Origin: an uncultured Paraprevotella sp.
GTDB taxonomy: Bacteria; Bacteroidota; Bacteroidia; Bacteroidales; Bacteroidaceae
Direction of reading: 5' to 3'
NCBI GenBank assembly: GCA_944321525.1
Contig: CALULQ010000003.1
Coordinates: forward strand, 1 to 64,000
DNA: 64,000 nt
Shown: one piece after another, positions 30,469 through 39,319 of the stretch
Layout: each line of letters begins with the position of its first letter
Numbering within the stretch: the first letter of the stretch is position 1
The notes under the pieces: model-generated
Databases searched by the model: none
Seen by the model: only the letters and a program-made list of their open reading frames with translations
Told to the model about the DNA's origin: nothing
Made by a program: the position numbers and the translations under genes

Positions 30469-31815
30469 ATGGAATTGGATATGTTGACGGCCATCTCCCC
30501 GATAGACGGCCGTTATAGGGGCAAGACGGAGGCTTTGGCTTCCTATTTCTCGGAATTCGCGCTCATCCGCTACCGGGTGCGCGTCGAGGTGGAGTATTTC
30601 ATCGCGTTGTGCGAGTTGCCGTTGCCGCAACTGGCTTCGTTCGACCATGCGCTGTTCCCGCGCTTGCGCGACATTTACCTCGGTTTTACGGAGGCTGATG
30701 CCGGGCGGGTGAAGGATATAGAAAAGGTGACGAACCACGACGTGAAGGCCGTGGAATATTTCATCAAGGAGCAATTCGACCAGATTGGCGGACTGGAAGC
30801 TTACAAGGAATTCATCCACTTCGGATTGACCTCGCAAGACATCAACAACACGTCGGTGCCGCTTTCCATCAAAGAGGCTTTGGAAGAATGCTATTATCCT
30901 CAGCTGGAGGAACTGATTGCGCAGTTGCGTGCCTACGCCGAGGAGTGGAAAGACGTGCCCATGCTGGCCAAGACGCATGGTCAGCCGGCCTCGCCCACGC
31001 GTTTGGGCAAGGAGGTGATGGTGTTCGCCTATCGCTTGGAGCGCCAGTTGGAGATGCTCAAGGCGTGCCCCATCACGGCCAAGTTCGGCGGGGCTACGGG
31101 CAATTACAATGCCCACCACGTGGCTTATCCCGCATACGACTGGAAGGCGTTCGGCAGCCGTTTCGTGGCTGAAAAGCTCGGGCTGGAGCGCGAGGAATAC
31201 ACCACCCAGATTTCCAACTACGACAACCTGGGTGCGGTGTTCGATGCCATGAAGCGCATCAACACCATCATGATAGACCTTGACCGTGACTTCTGGCAAT
31301 ACGTGTCGATGGAATATTTCAAACAGAAAATCAAAGCCGGCGAGGTGGGCTCCAGTGCCATGCCTCACAAGGTGAACCCGATAGACTTTGAGAATTCGGA
31401 GGGCAACTTGGGCGTGGCCAATGCCATATTGGCCCATCTGAGCATGAAATTGCCCGTGTCGCGACTGCAGCGCGACCTGACGGATTCCACGGTGCTCCGC
31501 AACGTGGGCGTCCCCATGGGGCATACCGTCATCGCCATCCAGAGTACCCTGAAAGGCTTGCGCAAGCTGTTGCTCAACCGCGAGGCCATCAATGCCGATT
31601 TGGATAATTGTTGGGCGGTGGTGGCCGAGGCCATACAGACCATCTTGCGCCGCGAGGCCTATCCGCACCCCTACGAGGCGCTGAAGGCCCTGACGCGCAC
31701 GAACCACACCATCACTGAAAAGGCCATAAAGGATTTCATCGAAGGGCTGGAGGTGAGCGACGCCGTGAAGGAAGAGCTTCGCGCCATAACGCCCCATTCG
31801 TATACGGGAATGTGA
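30469..31815 (+). CDS. purB: Adenylosuccinate lyase
   Basis: Cleaves SAICAR and adenylosuccinate in purine and AMP synthesis, 448 residues. The family signature GSSAMPHKVNPIDFE is present (catalytic Ser in the flexible loop), as are KTHGQPASPT and TSQDINNTS. Length and the start MELDMLTAISPIDGRY fit the E. coli-type enzyme. The rluB-like gene follows after a hairpin. Confidence 0.97.
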   Translation: MELDMLTAISPIDGRYRGKTEALASYFSEFALIRYRVRVEVEYFIALCELPLPQLASFDHALFPRLRDIYLGFTEADAGRVKDIEKVTNHDVKAVEYFIKEQFDQIGGLEAYKEFIHFGLTSQDINNTSVPLSIKEALEECYYPQLEELIAQLRAYAEEWKDVPMLAKTHGQPASPTRLGKEVMVFAYRLERQLEMLKACPITAKFGGATGNYNAHHVAYPAYDWKAFGSRFVAEKLGLEREEYTTQISNYDNLGAVFDAMKRINTIMIDLDRDFWQYVSMEYFKQKIKAGEVGSSAMPHKVNPIDFENSEGNLGVANAILAHLSMKLPVSRLQRDLTDSTVLRNVGVPMGHTVIAIQSTLKGLRKLLLNREAINADLDNCWAVVAEAIQTILRREAYPHPYEALKALTRTNHTITEKAIKDFIEGLEVSDAVKEELRAITPHSYTGM

Positions 31816-31827
31816 AAAGGATAGTCG

Positions 31828-31869
31828 GAAGGCAGGACGGACCCGCGAGGGCGAACGCGCCTTCTTCTT
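31828..31869 (+). terminator. Weak hairpin between purB and the pseudouridine synthase gene
   Basis: GAAGGC (31828-31833) pairs with GCCTTC (31859-31864), with CGCG/CGCG paired inside, followed by TTCTTAGTT. The long loop makes it a weak terminator or attenuator. Confidence 0.4.
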
Positions 31870-31899
31870 AGTTAGTTTAATATATAAATAGGAGAAAGT

Positions 31900-33264
31900 A
31901 TGGAAGACGAGAAATGGCAGGATAATTTCGCTCCCGAAGAGAGCGAGCGTAGCCGTGAGGGCTACAAGCCATCGGACAACGAGAATGGAGACCAGAGTGT
32001 GAACCGGCCCATGCGCGCTGGGCGCGTCATGAGGCCACGCATCCAGCGGGCCGAGAGGGCTTATTCGGCCAATGGGGCCGATGGCGCGCAGGAGCGCCGT
32101 CCCTACAGGCCGTCGTTCAACCGTGAAGGACGCAATGCGGGTGGCGAGCAACGCCCTTACCGCAATAACTATGCCCCGCGGTATGATTACAACCGCGAGG
32201 GAGGTTACGGTAACCGCGAGGGAGGCTACAATCGCGAAGGGGGCTACGGACGCGAAGGCGGATTCCGCCCGGCGGGCGGAGGATACCGTCGCGAGAACAA
32301 TTATAACCGCACAGGAGGCTACAACCGCGAGGGCGGATATGGCAACCGTGAAGGAGGATATGGGAACAACCGTGAGGGCGGTTATCGTCCTAACAACGGA
32401 GGTTACCGCCGTCCGCAGGGCGGGGGATATGGCAACAACCGTTATGGCGGGCAGCGTCCGCAACGCCGTCCGGGAGGTTATGATCCCAATGCCAAATACA
32501 GCATGAAGAAGCAGATTGAGTACAAGGAGCTCAATGTGGATCCCGACGCACCCATCCGCCTGAACAAGTTCCTGGCCAATGCCGGCGTTTGCTCGCGGCG
32601 TGAGGCGGACGAGTTCATCAAGGCTGGCGTGGTGAGCGTCAACGGAGTCGTGGTGACCGAGCTGGGAACGAAAGTGAAGCGCACCGACGAGGTGAAGTTC
32701 CACGACCAGCCGGTGAGCATCGAACGAAAGGTCTACGTGCTGCTAAATAAGCCCAAGGACTACGTGACGACGAGCGATGACCCGCAGAACCGCAAGACGG
32801 TGATGGAGCTGGTGAAGGATGCCTGCCGCGAGCGCATCTATCCCGTGGGCCGGCTCGACCGCAACACGACGGGCGTGCTGCTGTTCACCAATGATGGCGA
32901 ACTGGCCTCCAAGTTGACGCATCCCAAGTATCTGAAAAAGAAAATTTACCATGTGACAACCGACCGCAACGTGTCGGCTGCCGACATGCAGCAGATTGCC
33001 GAAGGCATCACGTTGGACGACGGCGAAATCCGTGCCGATGCCATCGAATATGCCAGCCCCACCGACAAGAAGCAGATTGGCATTGAAATCCACTCGGGGC
33101 GCAACCGCATCGTGCGCCGCATTTTCGAGGCTTTGGGCTACAAGGTGGTGAAGCTCGACCGTGTGCTGTTCGCCGGACTCACCAAGAAAAACGTGCGCCG
33201 CGGCGACTGGCGTTTCCTTACCGAGCGCGAGGTGAACATGTTGCGCATGGGGGCGTTTGAATGA
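31900..33264 (+). CDS. RsuA/RluB-family pseudouridine synthase with Arg-Gly-Tyr-rich tail
   Basis: Modifies uridine in rRNA. The C-terminal half (about residues 210-454) is a complete enzyme: an S4 RNA-binding domain (IRLNKFLANAGVCSRREAD) and the catalytic motif GRLDRNTTGVLLFTNDG with its Asp. The first 205 residues are low complexity: many copies of NREGGYG-type units, rich in Arg, Gly, Tyr and Asn, encoded by imperfect DNA repeats at about 32180-32450. The tail is probably disordered and RNA-binding. Total length of 454 compares with about 240-290 for RluB without such a tail. asnS follows after 26 bp. Confidence 0.92.
   Translation: MEDEKWQDNFAPEESERSREGYKPSDNENGDQSVNRPMRAGRVMRPRIQRAERAYSANGADGAQERRPYRPSFNREGRNAGGEQRPYRNNYAPRYDYNREGGYGNREGGYNREGGYGREGGFRPAGGGYRRENNYNRTGGYNREGGYGNREGGYGNNREGGYRPNNGGYRRPQGGGYGNNRYGGQRPQRRPGGYDPNAKYSMKKQIEYKELNVDPDAPIRLNKFLANAGVCSRREADEFIKAGVVSVNGVVVTELGTKVKRTDEVKFHDQPVSIERKVYVLLNKPKDYVTTSDDPQNRKTVMELVKDACRERIYPVGRLDRNTTGVLLFTNDGELASKLTHPKYLKKKIYHVTTDRNVSAADMQQIAEGITLDDGEIRADAIEYASPTDKKQIGIEIHSGRNRIVRRIFEALGYKVVKLDRVLFAGLTKKNVRRGDWRFLTEREVNMLRMGAFE
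32180..32450 (+). repeat. Imperfect coding repeats for an Arg-Gly-Tyr-rich tail
   Basis: Short degenerate units of about 15-24 bases based on AACCGNGAGGGNGGNTAC recur here inside the pseudouridine synthase gene. Each encodes NREGGY with or without G. Such arrays often vary in number between strains. Confidence 0.7.
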
Positions 33265-33290
33265 TAAGATGTTTTTAAAGGAGAAATGAA

Positions 33291-34694
33291 ATGGAAACTA
33301 TTCGCAGAACGAAGATAACAGATGTGTTGAAGCGTGAAGACTACGGAGCGATGGTCAACGTCAAGGGCTGGGTGCGCACGCGCCGCGGCAGTAAGTCGGT
33401 CTATTTCATCGCGCTCAACGACGGCTCCACCATCAACAACGTGCAGGTGGTGGCCGACGCCGACAAGTTCGAAGAAGAACTCATCAAACAGGTCACCACG
33501 GGAGCTTGCCTTAGCGTGACGGGCGAACTGGTGAAGAGTGTCGGTTCGGGGCAGGCCGTTGAAATTCAGGCGCGCCAGATCGAAGTGTTGGGCACTTGCG
33601 GTTCGGACTACCCGATGCAGAAGAAAGGCCAGAGCATGGAGTTCATGCGTCAGCATGCACACATGCGCTTGCGCACCAACACCTTCGGGGCGGTGTTCCG
33701 CATCCGCCATCACATGGCCATGGCCATTCATCGCTATTTCCACGAGCATGGCTTCTTTTATTTCCACACGCCCATCATCACGGCCAGTGATTGCGAGGGT
33801 GCTGGGCAGATGTTCCAGGTGACCACCAAGAACCTCTACGACTTGAAGAAGGACGAGGAAGGCAAGATAGACTACTCGGACGATTTCTTTGGCAAAACCA
33901 CCTCGCTCACTGTTTCCGGACAGTTGGAAGGCGAGTTGGGGGCCACGGCTTTGGGTGCGATTTACACCTTCGGGCCCACTTTCCGCGCGGAGAATTCCAA
34001 CACGCCGCGCCACTTGGCCGAGTTCTGGATGATTGAACCCGAGGTGGCCTTCAACGACATCAACGACAACATGGACTTGGCGGAGGACTTCATCAAGTAC
34101 TGTGTGCGTTGGGCGCTGGAAAACTGCCAGGACGACTTGGCTTTCCTGAACAAGATGATTGACAAGACCCTGCTCGAGCGTCTGCATTTCGTGGTGGAGC
34201 ATGATTTCGTGCGCCTGCCCTATACAAAGGGCATCGAGATTCTGGAAGAGGCTGTGAAGAACGGGCGCAAGTTCGAGTTCCCGATTTATTGGGGGGCGGA
34301 CTTGGCCAGCGAGCATGAACGCTACTTGGTGGAGGAATACTTCAAGCGGCCGGTCATCCTGACGGACTATCCAAAGGAAATCAAGGCCTTCTACATGAAG
34401 ATGAACGACGACGGGAAGACGGTGCGTGCCATGGACGTGCTCTTCCCCCAGATTGGCGAAATCATCGGTGGCTCCGAGCGTGAAGAGAACTACGACAAGC
34501 TCATGGCCCGTATCGAAGAGTTGCACATCCCGATGAAGGACATGTGGTGGTATCTCGATACCCGTCGTTTCGGAACTTGCCCCCACAGCGGTTTCGGACT
34601 GGGCTTCGAGCGTCTTATCCTCTTTGTCACGGGCATGCAGAACATCCGCGACGTCATTCCCTTCCCCCGCACGCCGAAGAACGCCGAGTTCTGA
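33291..34694 (+). CDS. asnS: Asparaginyl-tRNA synthetase
   Basis: Class II synthetase charging tRNA-Asn, 467 residues. An OB-fold anticodon-binding domain ([20 protein letters not shown]) is followed by the class II core with [21 protein letters not shown] (motif 2) and [15 protein letters not shown] (motif 3). Presence of asnS means Asn-tRNA need not be made by amidation. It lies 26 bp downstream of the pseudouridine synthase gene and has a terminator. Confidence 0.97.
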   Translation: METIRRTKITDVLKREDYGAMVNVKGWVRTRRGSKSVYFIALNDGSTINNVQVVADADKFEEELIKQVTTGACLSVTGELVKSVGSGQAVEIQARQIEVLGTCGSDYPMQKKGQSMEFMRQHAHMRLRTNTFGAVFRIRHHMAMAIHRYFHEHGFFYFHTPIITASDCEGAGQMFQVTTKNLYDLKKDEEGKIDYSDDFFGKTTSLTVSGQLEGELGATALGAIYTFGPTFRAENSNTPRHLAEFWMIEPEVAFNDINDNMDLAEDFIKYCVRWALENCQDDLAFLNKMIDKTLLERLHFVVEHDFVRLPYTKGIEILEEAVKNGRKFEFPIYWGADLASEHERYLVEEYFKRPVILTDYPKEIKAFYMKMNDDGKTVRAMDVLFPQIGEIIGGSEREENYDKLMARIEELHIPMKDMWWYLDTRRFGTCPHSGFGLGFERLILFVTGMQNIRDVIPFPRTPKNAEF

Positions 34695-34731
34695 TGCGGT
34701 GAAGGGAGAATGCTGGATTAGTATAATAAGT

Positions 34732-34770
34732 AAAGGGGTGTCGCCATTGGGCGCCATCCCTTTATTTTAT
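34732..34770 (+). terminator. Terminator after asnS
   Basis: A 9-bp stem (34732-34740 with 34755-34763, one G-T pair) is followed by ATTTTATTT. The element copy 2 begins 33 bases beyond it. Confidence 0.75.
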
Positions 34771-34794
34771 TTGTGCTGTTCGGTGGCGTCGGTG

Positions 34795-34802
34795 GGAATC
34801 CT
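34795..34802 (+). repeat. Left 8-bp target duplication of element copy 2
   Basis: GGAATCCT, repeated exactly at 35559-35566 on the other side of the element. Confidence 0.9.
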
Positions 34803-35558
34803 GGCTCAGTAGAAATTCAGTGGGGACCAGTTACAACGCCCGTGTCGGATTGTCACCAAAGCGCGGAATTTCCTGTCAGGAAGAAAGGCTTTCCTTTCGC
34901 TTCCGTGTTTCAATGACAGGACGGACCGCCGCAAACAGGAGCCGGACTGTTAAAAAACGGGTGGAGAGACTGCTTGTATGGAGCATTTCTCCGTCCCGGC
35001 GGTCGTTTTTTTGCGGTAAAAACAGAATCGCTTTCCGCAAAGAAATGAACCGCCTTCCGCAAAGACGAAACTTTTTTGCCGCAAGGCAGTCCCTGCGGGT
35101 GCAGAAGGGAGGGAAAAACAAGGCTTCGGAGGGCTTTTTCCCACTCCGGATGGAGTCCGCCCGCGTGCAAACCCCGTTTGTCCTTTTGCAAGCCATTCCC
35201 CTCGCGGGGGTGACGCGAGGGGCGGGTTCCGGCCGCACGGCGTTCCGTGGCGGGCGGCAAAATGTCGCGGAAACCGGCTTTCGGCTTTCATCCTGCATTT
35301 CCCTGGGCGCGTGAGGTTCGCGCATTTCCGTCCTGTTCCCGTCCCGCGCCCGTTTGCGCGGTTCCCGCAGGGGCTGTCTTGACGTTTTGACAGATTGTCA
35401 TTGGGGGACTTATTGCCCTCCGCAGGCCTTTTGGCGTCTTCGCGACAGGAGGCGGCCGGCGCCACCGAAACATGCAAGGGAGTTCCCGAGGGCCGTCTTT
35501 CTTCCCATCTCGGAATCGCTGAAATATACGGCTGGCCCCACTGGATTTCTGCTGAGCC
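34803..35558 (+). mobile_element. Non-autonomous inverted-repeat element, copy 2 (756 bp)
   Basis: Same family and orientation as the copy at 16759. The left end GGCTCAGTAGAAATTCAGTG and the right end, read in reverse complement GGCTCAGCAGAAATCCAGTG, differ at two positions, and an 8-bp duplication flanks the whole. Internal sequence is highly similar to copy 1 throughout. No transposase or known domain is present; the first ~100 codons of one forward frame stay open in all three copies, but so do several reverse frames. Confidence 0.88.
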
Positions 35559-35566
35559 GGAATCCT
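35559..35566 (+). repeat. Right 8-bp target duplication of element copy 2
   Basis: Second GGAATCCT, same orientation as 34795-34802. Confidence 0.9.
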
Positions 35567-35694
35567 TTCACCAGTGACGAGAAAACAATTTTTCTTCATG
35601 GACGTAACCTCCCCAATATAAACGGTTGGGTTGCAAAGAAAAGGTGGCGGGCAGACTTTCTTGTACGAGGGATGTCAAAATCGCATTTTTTATA

Positions 35695-35702
35695 TAATTT
35701 TG
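35695..35702 (+). promoter_or_regulatory. -7 box of the GNAT gene
   Basis: TAATTTTG fits TAnnTTTG; no -33 element at the right distance. It lies about 85 bases before the start codon. Confidence 0.4.
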
Positions 35703-35773
35703 CCGCAGATTTACAGGAGCCGGAAGCGGCGGCGGATTTGAATTCTGCTCGTTGGCGGAAGGTCGGCACAGAA

Positions 35774-35780
35774 AGGAGGA
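35774..35780 (+). promoter_or_regulatory. Shine-Dalgarno-like site of the GNAT gene
   Basis: AGGAGGA lies eight bases before ATG 35788. Strong Shine-Dalgarno sites are uncommon in Bacteroidetes, so this one decides the start and excludes the longer frame from 35752. Confidence 0.7.
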
Positions 35781-35787
35781 AATATAT

Positions 35788-36294
35788 ATGTTGGATATCA
35801 GGAAAGCTACGATTCATGACAGCGAGCTGATTCACACAATGGCTTGGAAGGTGTTTCCCCACACGTATGAGGGCATTCTGAGCGAGGAACAGACGGAATA
35901 CATGATGCACTGGATGTATGACGTGGAAAACGTGCGATGCCAGATGGAGCGCAAAGGCCATGTGTATTTCATTGCCTACGACGGAGAGACGCCGGTGGGT
36001 TACGTTTCCGTGAGGCCCGACGGCGAGGACAAGGTGCATTTGGAAAAGATTTATGTGTTGCCGGAATACCAAAAAACGCATGCTGGCGGTGCGCTGTTCC
36101 GCCACGCCGTGGCCTACGTGCGCGAGGCTTTTCCCGCGGCAGTGGCCATGGAGCTGAATGTGAACCGGAACAATCCCGCGCTTGGCTTCTATCGCCACAT
36201 GGGCATGCGCATTGATCGCCAAGGTGATTTCGACATCGGTAACGGCTTCTATATGAACGACTACATCATGCGGCTGGATTTGCTGGCCTTGTGA
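35788..36294 (+). CDS. GNAT-family N-acetyltransferase
   Basis: A 168-residue acetyl-CoA-dependent acetyltransferase. The core GNAT pattern is visible: IRKATIHDSELI at the N-terminus, VHLEKIYVLPEYQKTHAGG (acetyl-CoA-binding motif A region, with Gly-rich loop) and LNVNRNNPALGFYRHMGM (motif B). The acceptor could be a small molecule or a protein and cannot be told from sequence. It has its own Shine-Dalgarno site and is followed by the rplM promoter. Confidence 0.9.
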   Translation: MLDIRKATIHDSELIHTMAWKVFPHTYEGILSEEQTEYMMHWMYDVENVRCQMERKGHVYFIAYDGETPVGYVSVRPDGEDKVHLEKIYVLPEYQKTHAGGALFRHAVAYVREAFPAAVAMELNVNRNNPALGFYRHMGMRIDRQGDFDIGNGFYMNDYIMRLDLLAL

Positions 36295-36312
36295 AAAAGT
36301 TGGGCGAAAGTG

Positions 36313-36343
36313 TTGGCTGTTTTGCGGAAAAGTGCTAACTTTG
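36313..36343 (+). promoter_or_regulatory. Promoter of rplM-rpsI
   Basis: TTG at 36313-36315 and TAACTTTG at 36336-36343 with a 20-bp spacer. It leaves a leader of about 140 bases before rplM. Confidence 0.8.
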
Positions 36344-36349
36344 CAAGCC

Positions 36350-36480
36350 GATTATTATCTAAGAGACGATAAAAGTCTTAAAACCTGTGTGTTAATAGTC
36401 TTTCCTTTGGCCTGAAAAGACGGTTAGTGAATCACGGGGGAAAAAGAAAAAAGAGTTTTTTTAGTAGTAACAAAATTATT
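36350..36480 (+). promoter_or_regulatory. Structured leader of rplM, likely L13 autoregulation
   Basis: The long untranslated leader holds a hairpin GTCTTT/AAAGAC (36398-36403 with 36416-36421) and a second possible pairing between 36360 and 36381. Ribosomal-protein leaders controlling rplM by L13 binding have been described in several phyla, including, as I recall, Bacteroidia. Assignment is by position and structure. Confidence 0.5.
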
Positions 36481-36492
36481 TTAAGTTAAAGA

Positions 36493-36954
36493 ATGGATAC
36501 TTTAAGTTACAAGACCATTTCGGCCAACAAGGCGACGGCAAAGAAAGAATGGGTCGTTGTGGACGCAACAGACCAAGTGCTGGGTCGCTTGGGTTCCAAG
36601 GTGGCAAAGTTGTTGAGAGGAAAGTACAAGCCGAACTTCACGCCTCATGTGGATTGCGGTGACAATGTGATCATCATCAATGCCGACAAGGTGAAACTGA
36701 CGGGCAAGAAGTGGACTGATCGCGTTTACTTGCGTTACACGGGCTATCCCGGCGGTCAGCGCGAGATGACTCCGGCCCAGTTGATGGCTCGCCCCAACGG
36801 TGCCGAGAGACTGGTGAAGAAAGTGGTGAAGGGCATGTTGCCGAAGAACCGTCTGGCCAGCCAGCTGTTGGGCAACTTGTATGTCTATGAAGGCAGCGAC
36901 CACAAGCACGAGGCACAGCAACCCAAACTGATTGATATAAACTTGTATAAATAA
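36493..36954 (+). CDS. rplM: 50S ribosomal protein L13
   Basis: Ribosomal protein of 153 residues with WVVVDATDQVLGRL at the N-terminus and the L13 core YLRYTGYPGGQREMT and VKGMLPKNRLA. It is the first gene of an rplM-rpsI message; rpsI starts six bases after its stop. Confidence 0.98.
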   Translation: MDTLSYKTISANKATAKKEWVVVDATDQVLGRLGSKVAKLLRGKYKPNFTPHVDCGDNVIIINADKVKLTGKKWTDRVYLRYTGYPGGQREMTPAQLMARPNGAERLVKKVVKGMLPKNRLASQLLGNLYVYEGSDHKHEAQQPKLIDINLYK

Positions 36955-36960
36955 TAAACG

Positions 36961-37347
36961 ATGGAAGTAGTTAATGCATTAGGCAGACGCAAGAGTGCCG
37001 TTGCTCGTATCTATGTCAGCGAGGGCACGGGAAAGATTACGGTCAACAAGAGAGACCTTGCAGAGTACTTTCCTTCTTCAATCCTCCAATATGTGGTGAA
37101 GCAACCCCTGTCCACGTTGGGCGTGGAAGAGAAATACGACATCAAGGTTAATGTGTATGGCGGCGGTTACACGGGTCAGTCACAAGCTTTGCGCTTGGCT
37201 ATCGCCCGCGCCTTGGTGAAAATCAATGCCGACGACAAGAAGGCGCTCCGCGCCGAAGGCTTCATCACCCGCGATTCGCGCGTGGTTGAACGTAAGAAGC
37301 CGGGACGTCCGAAGGCACGTCGCAGATTCCAGTTCAGTAAGCGTTAA
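36961..37347 (+). CDS. rpsI: 30S ribosomal protein S9
   Basis: 128-residue ribosomal protein with LGRRKSAVARIYV at the start, GGGYTGQSQALRLAIARAL in the middle and the basic end RRFQFSKR whose last residues reach the P-site tRNA. Co-transcribed with rplM; rpsB follows after 125 bases with a structured spacer. Confidence 0.98.
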   Translation: MEVVNALGRRKSAVARIYVSEGTGKITVNKRDLAEYFPSSILQYVVKQPLSTLGVEEKYDIKVNVYGGGYTGQSQALRLAIARALVKINADDKKALRAEGFITRDSRVVERKKPGRPKARRRFQFSKR

Positions 37348-37376
37348 TATTCGGCCGTTTATCGAGCTGCATAGAC

Positions 37377-37421
37377 GTTTAGTATCTAAACTGCCGGGAT
37401 TCCTCCGACGGACTACCCGGG
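37377..37421 (+). promoter_or_regulatory. Two hairpins before rpsB, candidate S2 leader
   Basis: GTTTAG/CTAAAC (37377-37382 with 37386-37391) is followed by CCGGG/CCCGG (37394-37398 with 37416-37420) in the rpsI-rpsB spacer. No T tract follows, so a regulatory or processing role is more likely than termination. Confidence 0.4.
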
Positions 37422-37472
37422 AGTTGGTTGAGAAAACAAAAAAGAAAGTAAACGATTAAACAAAGAAAAGAA

Positions 37473-38294
37473 ATGTCTAGAACAAATTTTGATACGTTGT
37501 TGGAAGCCGGTTGTCATTTTGGCCATTTGAAGAGAAAGTGGAATCCTGCAATGGCTCCTTACATCTTCATGGAGCGCAATGGCATCCATATCATCGACCT
37601 CCACAAGACGGTGGCTAAAATCGACGATGCCGCAGAGGCTTTAAAACAAATCGCAAAATCCGGCAAGAAGATTTTGTTTGTTGCTACTAAGAAACAGGCC
37701 AAGCAGATCGTGGCTGAGAAAGCTGCGGCTGTGAACATGCCCTACGTCATCGAGCGTTGGCCGGGTGGTATGCTGACCAACTTCCCCACAATCCGCAAGG
37801 CTGTGAAGAAGATGGCCAATATCGACAAGTTGACCGCCGATGGTACGTATGCCAACCTTTCGAAGCGTGAAATCCTCCAGATTTCCCGTCAGCGTGCCAA
37901 ATTGGAGAAGAACTTGGGTTCCATTGCCGATTTGACTCGTCTGCCGTCTGCATTGTTCGTCGTAGACGTGCTCAAGGAACAGATTGCCGTGCGCGAAGCT
38001 AACCGTCTCGGAATTCCTGTATTTGGAATCGTGGACACGAACTCCAATCCGGATAACGTCGACTTCGTTATTCCTGCCAACGATGATGCCAACAAGAGCA
38101 TTGAGGTGATTCTTGATGCTTGCTGTGCGGCCATTGCCGAAGGTCTGGAAGAGCGCAAGGCCGAGAAGGTGGATGCAGAAGCTGCCGGCGAGGCCGAAAG
38201 CAAGCCCCGCAAGCGTGCTGCAAAGGCCCGTGTAGAGAAGGCTGAAGAGGCTCCGGCCGAAGAGGTGAAGGAAGAAGCACAGGCTGAAGCTTGA
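37473..38294 (+). CDS. rpsB: 30S ribosomal protein S2
   Basis: 273 residues; the S2 core (LLEAGCHFGHLKRKWNP, KKILFVATKKQAKQIV, ERWPGGMLTNF, FGIVDTNSNPDNVDFVIPAND) ends near residue 228 and is followed by a charged Ala/Glu/Lys-rich tail common in Bacteroidetes. tsf follows after 45 bases, the classic rpsB-tsf pair. Confidence 0.98.
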   Translation: MSRTNFDTLLEAGCHFGHLKRKWNPAMAPYIFMERNGIHIIDLHKTVAKIDDAAEALKQIAKSGKKILFVATKKQAKQIVAEKAAAVNMPYVIERWPGGMLTNFPTIRKAVKKMANIDKLTADGTYANLSKREILQISRQRAKLEKNLGSIADLTRLPSALFVVDVLKEQIAVREANRLGIPVFGIVDTNSNPDNVDFVIPANDDANKSIEVILDACCAAIAEGLEERKAEKVDAEAAGEAESKPRKRAAKARVEKAEEAPAEEVKEEAQAEA

Positions 38295-38339
38295 TGAAGT
38301 TCATAACAACGTATTTATTCATATAACGAAGAGAAGATT

Positions 38340-39164
38340 ATGGCTGTTACAATGGCAGATATTACCAAGCTCCGTCAGTTGTCGGGAGCTGGTATGATGG
38401 ACTGCAAGAAAGCTTTGGAAGAAGCCGGCAGTGACATCGAAAAGGCAATGGAAATCATTCGCAAGAAAGGCCAGGCCGTGGCTGCAAAGCGTTCCGACCG
38501 TGAAGCAGCAGAAGGCTGCGTCGTGGTGAAGGCTGAAAACGGCTTTGGCGCGATCATCGCTTTGAAGTGCGAAACTGATTTCGTGGCCAAGAACGAAGAT
38601 TTCGTGAAGCTGGCGAAGAGCATCTTGGATTTGGCCGTGGCCAACAAGTGCCAGACCTTGGACGAAGTGAAGGCTTTGCCCATGGGTACAGGTACGGTGG
38701 CTGACGCAGTGGTGGACCGCAGCGGCATCACGGGCGAAAAGATGGAGCTCGACGGCTACATGACGGTGGAAGGCGATAACATTTCTGTATACAACCACCA
38801 GAACAAGAACCAGCTCTGCACGATGGTGGCTCTGAACAAGCAGGTGGCAGATGAATACGGACATGCTGTGGCCATGCAGGTGGCGGCCATGAACCCGCGT
38901 TCGCTTGACGAAAGCGATTATCCTGCCGACGTGCTCGCACGTGAGAAGGAAATCGCAGCCGACAAGGCTCGTCAGGAAGGCAAGCCCGAGAATATGATCG
39001 AGAAGATCGCTATGGGCCGCTTGAACAAGCTGTTCAAGGAAGAGTGCTTGCTGAAGCAGGCTTTCATCCAGAACGACAAGATCAGCGTAGCCGACTACTT
39101 GAAGGGTGCCGACAAGGATTGTACGGTGACTGCCTTCAAGCGCTTCACGCTCCGCGCTGAGTAA
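38340..39164 (+). CDS. tsf: Translation elongation factor Ts
   Basis: Guanine-nucleotide exchange factor for EF-Tu, 274 residues. The N-terminal UBA-like domain is MADITKLRQLSGAGMMDCKK and the catalytic TDFVAKN motif is present near residue 80. Last gene of the ribosomal group, followed by a strong terminator. Confidence 0.98.
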   Translation: MAVTMADITKLRQLSGAGMMDCKKALEEAGSDIEKAMEIIRKKGQAVAAKRSDREAAEGCVVVKAENGFGAIIALKCETDFVAKNEDFVKLAKSILDLAVANKCQTLDEVKALPMGTGTVADAVVDRSGITGEKMELDGYMTVEGDNISVYNHQNKNQLCTMVALNKQVADEYGHAVAMQVAAMNPRSLDESDYPADVLAREKEIAADKARQEGKPENMIEKIAMGRLNKLFKEECLLKQAFIQNDKISVADYLKGADKDCTVTAFKRFTLRAE

Positions 39165-39189
39165 GGAAAACTCTTTGATGAGATAGTTG

Positions 39190-39226
39190 AGGGCATGGCT
39201 TCGATAACCCGAAGTCATGCCCTTTT
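39190..39226 (+). terminator. Terminator after tsf
   Basis: A 13-bp stem with one mismatch (39191-39203 with 39210-39222) is followed by TTTTT. Confidence 0.9.
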
Positions 39227-39281
39227 TAGGTTAAAAAATGTTTTTCGTTCCCGTGGCCGTGCGGGAAGGAAATAAATTCCG

Positions 39282-39289
39282 TATTTTTG
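39282..39289 (+). promoter_or_regulatory. -7 box of the FAH-family gene
   Basis: TATTTTTG, an exact consensus match 30 bases before the start codon. No -33 element is clear. Confidence 0.5.
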
Positions 39290-39319
39290 TATGGTAATCA
39301 CTATAAAACGGAATGAACC

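Noticed and set aside
31880..31899. Separate promoter for the pseudouridine synthase gene
   Set aside because: The A/T-rich stretch has no TAnnTTTG; transcription from purB is sufficient.
30403..32703. Minus-strand open frame of 766 codons across purB and the pseudouridine synthase gene
   Set aside because: Shadow of strongly biased codon use on the plus strand; composition is Val/Leu/His-rich nonsense and it covers two well-supported genes and intergenic DNA.
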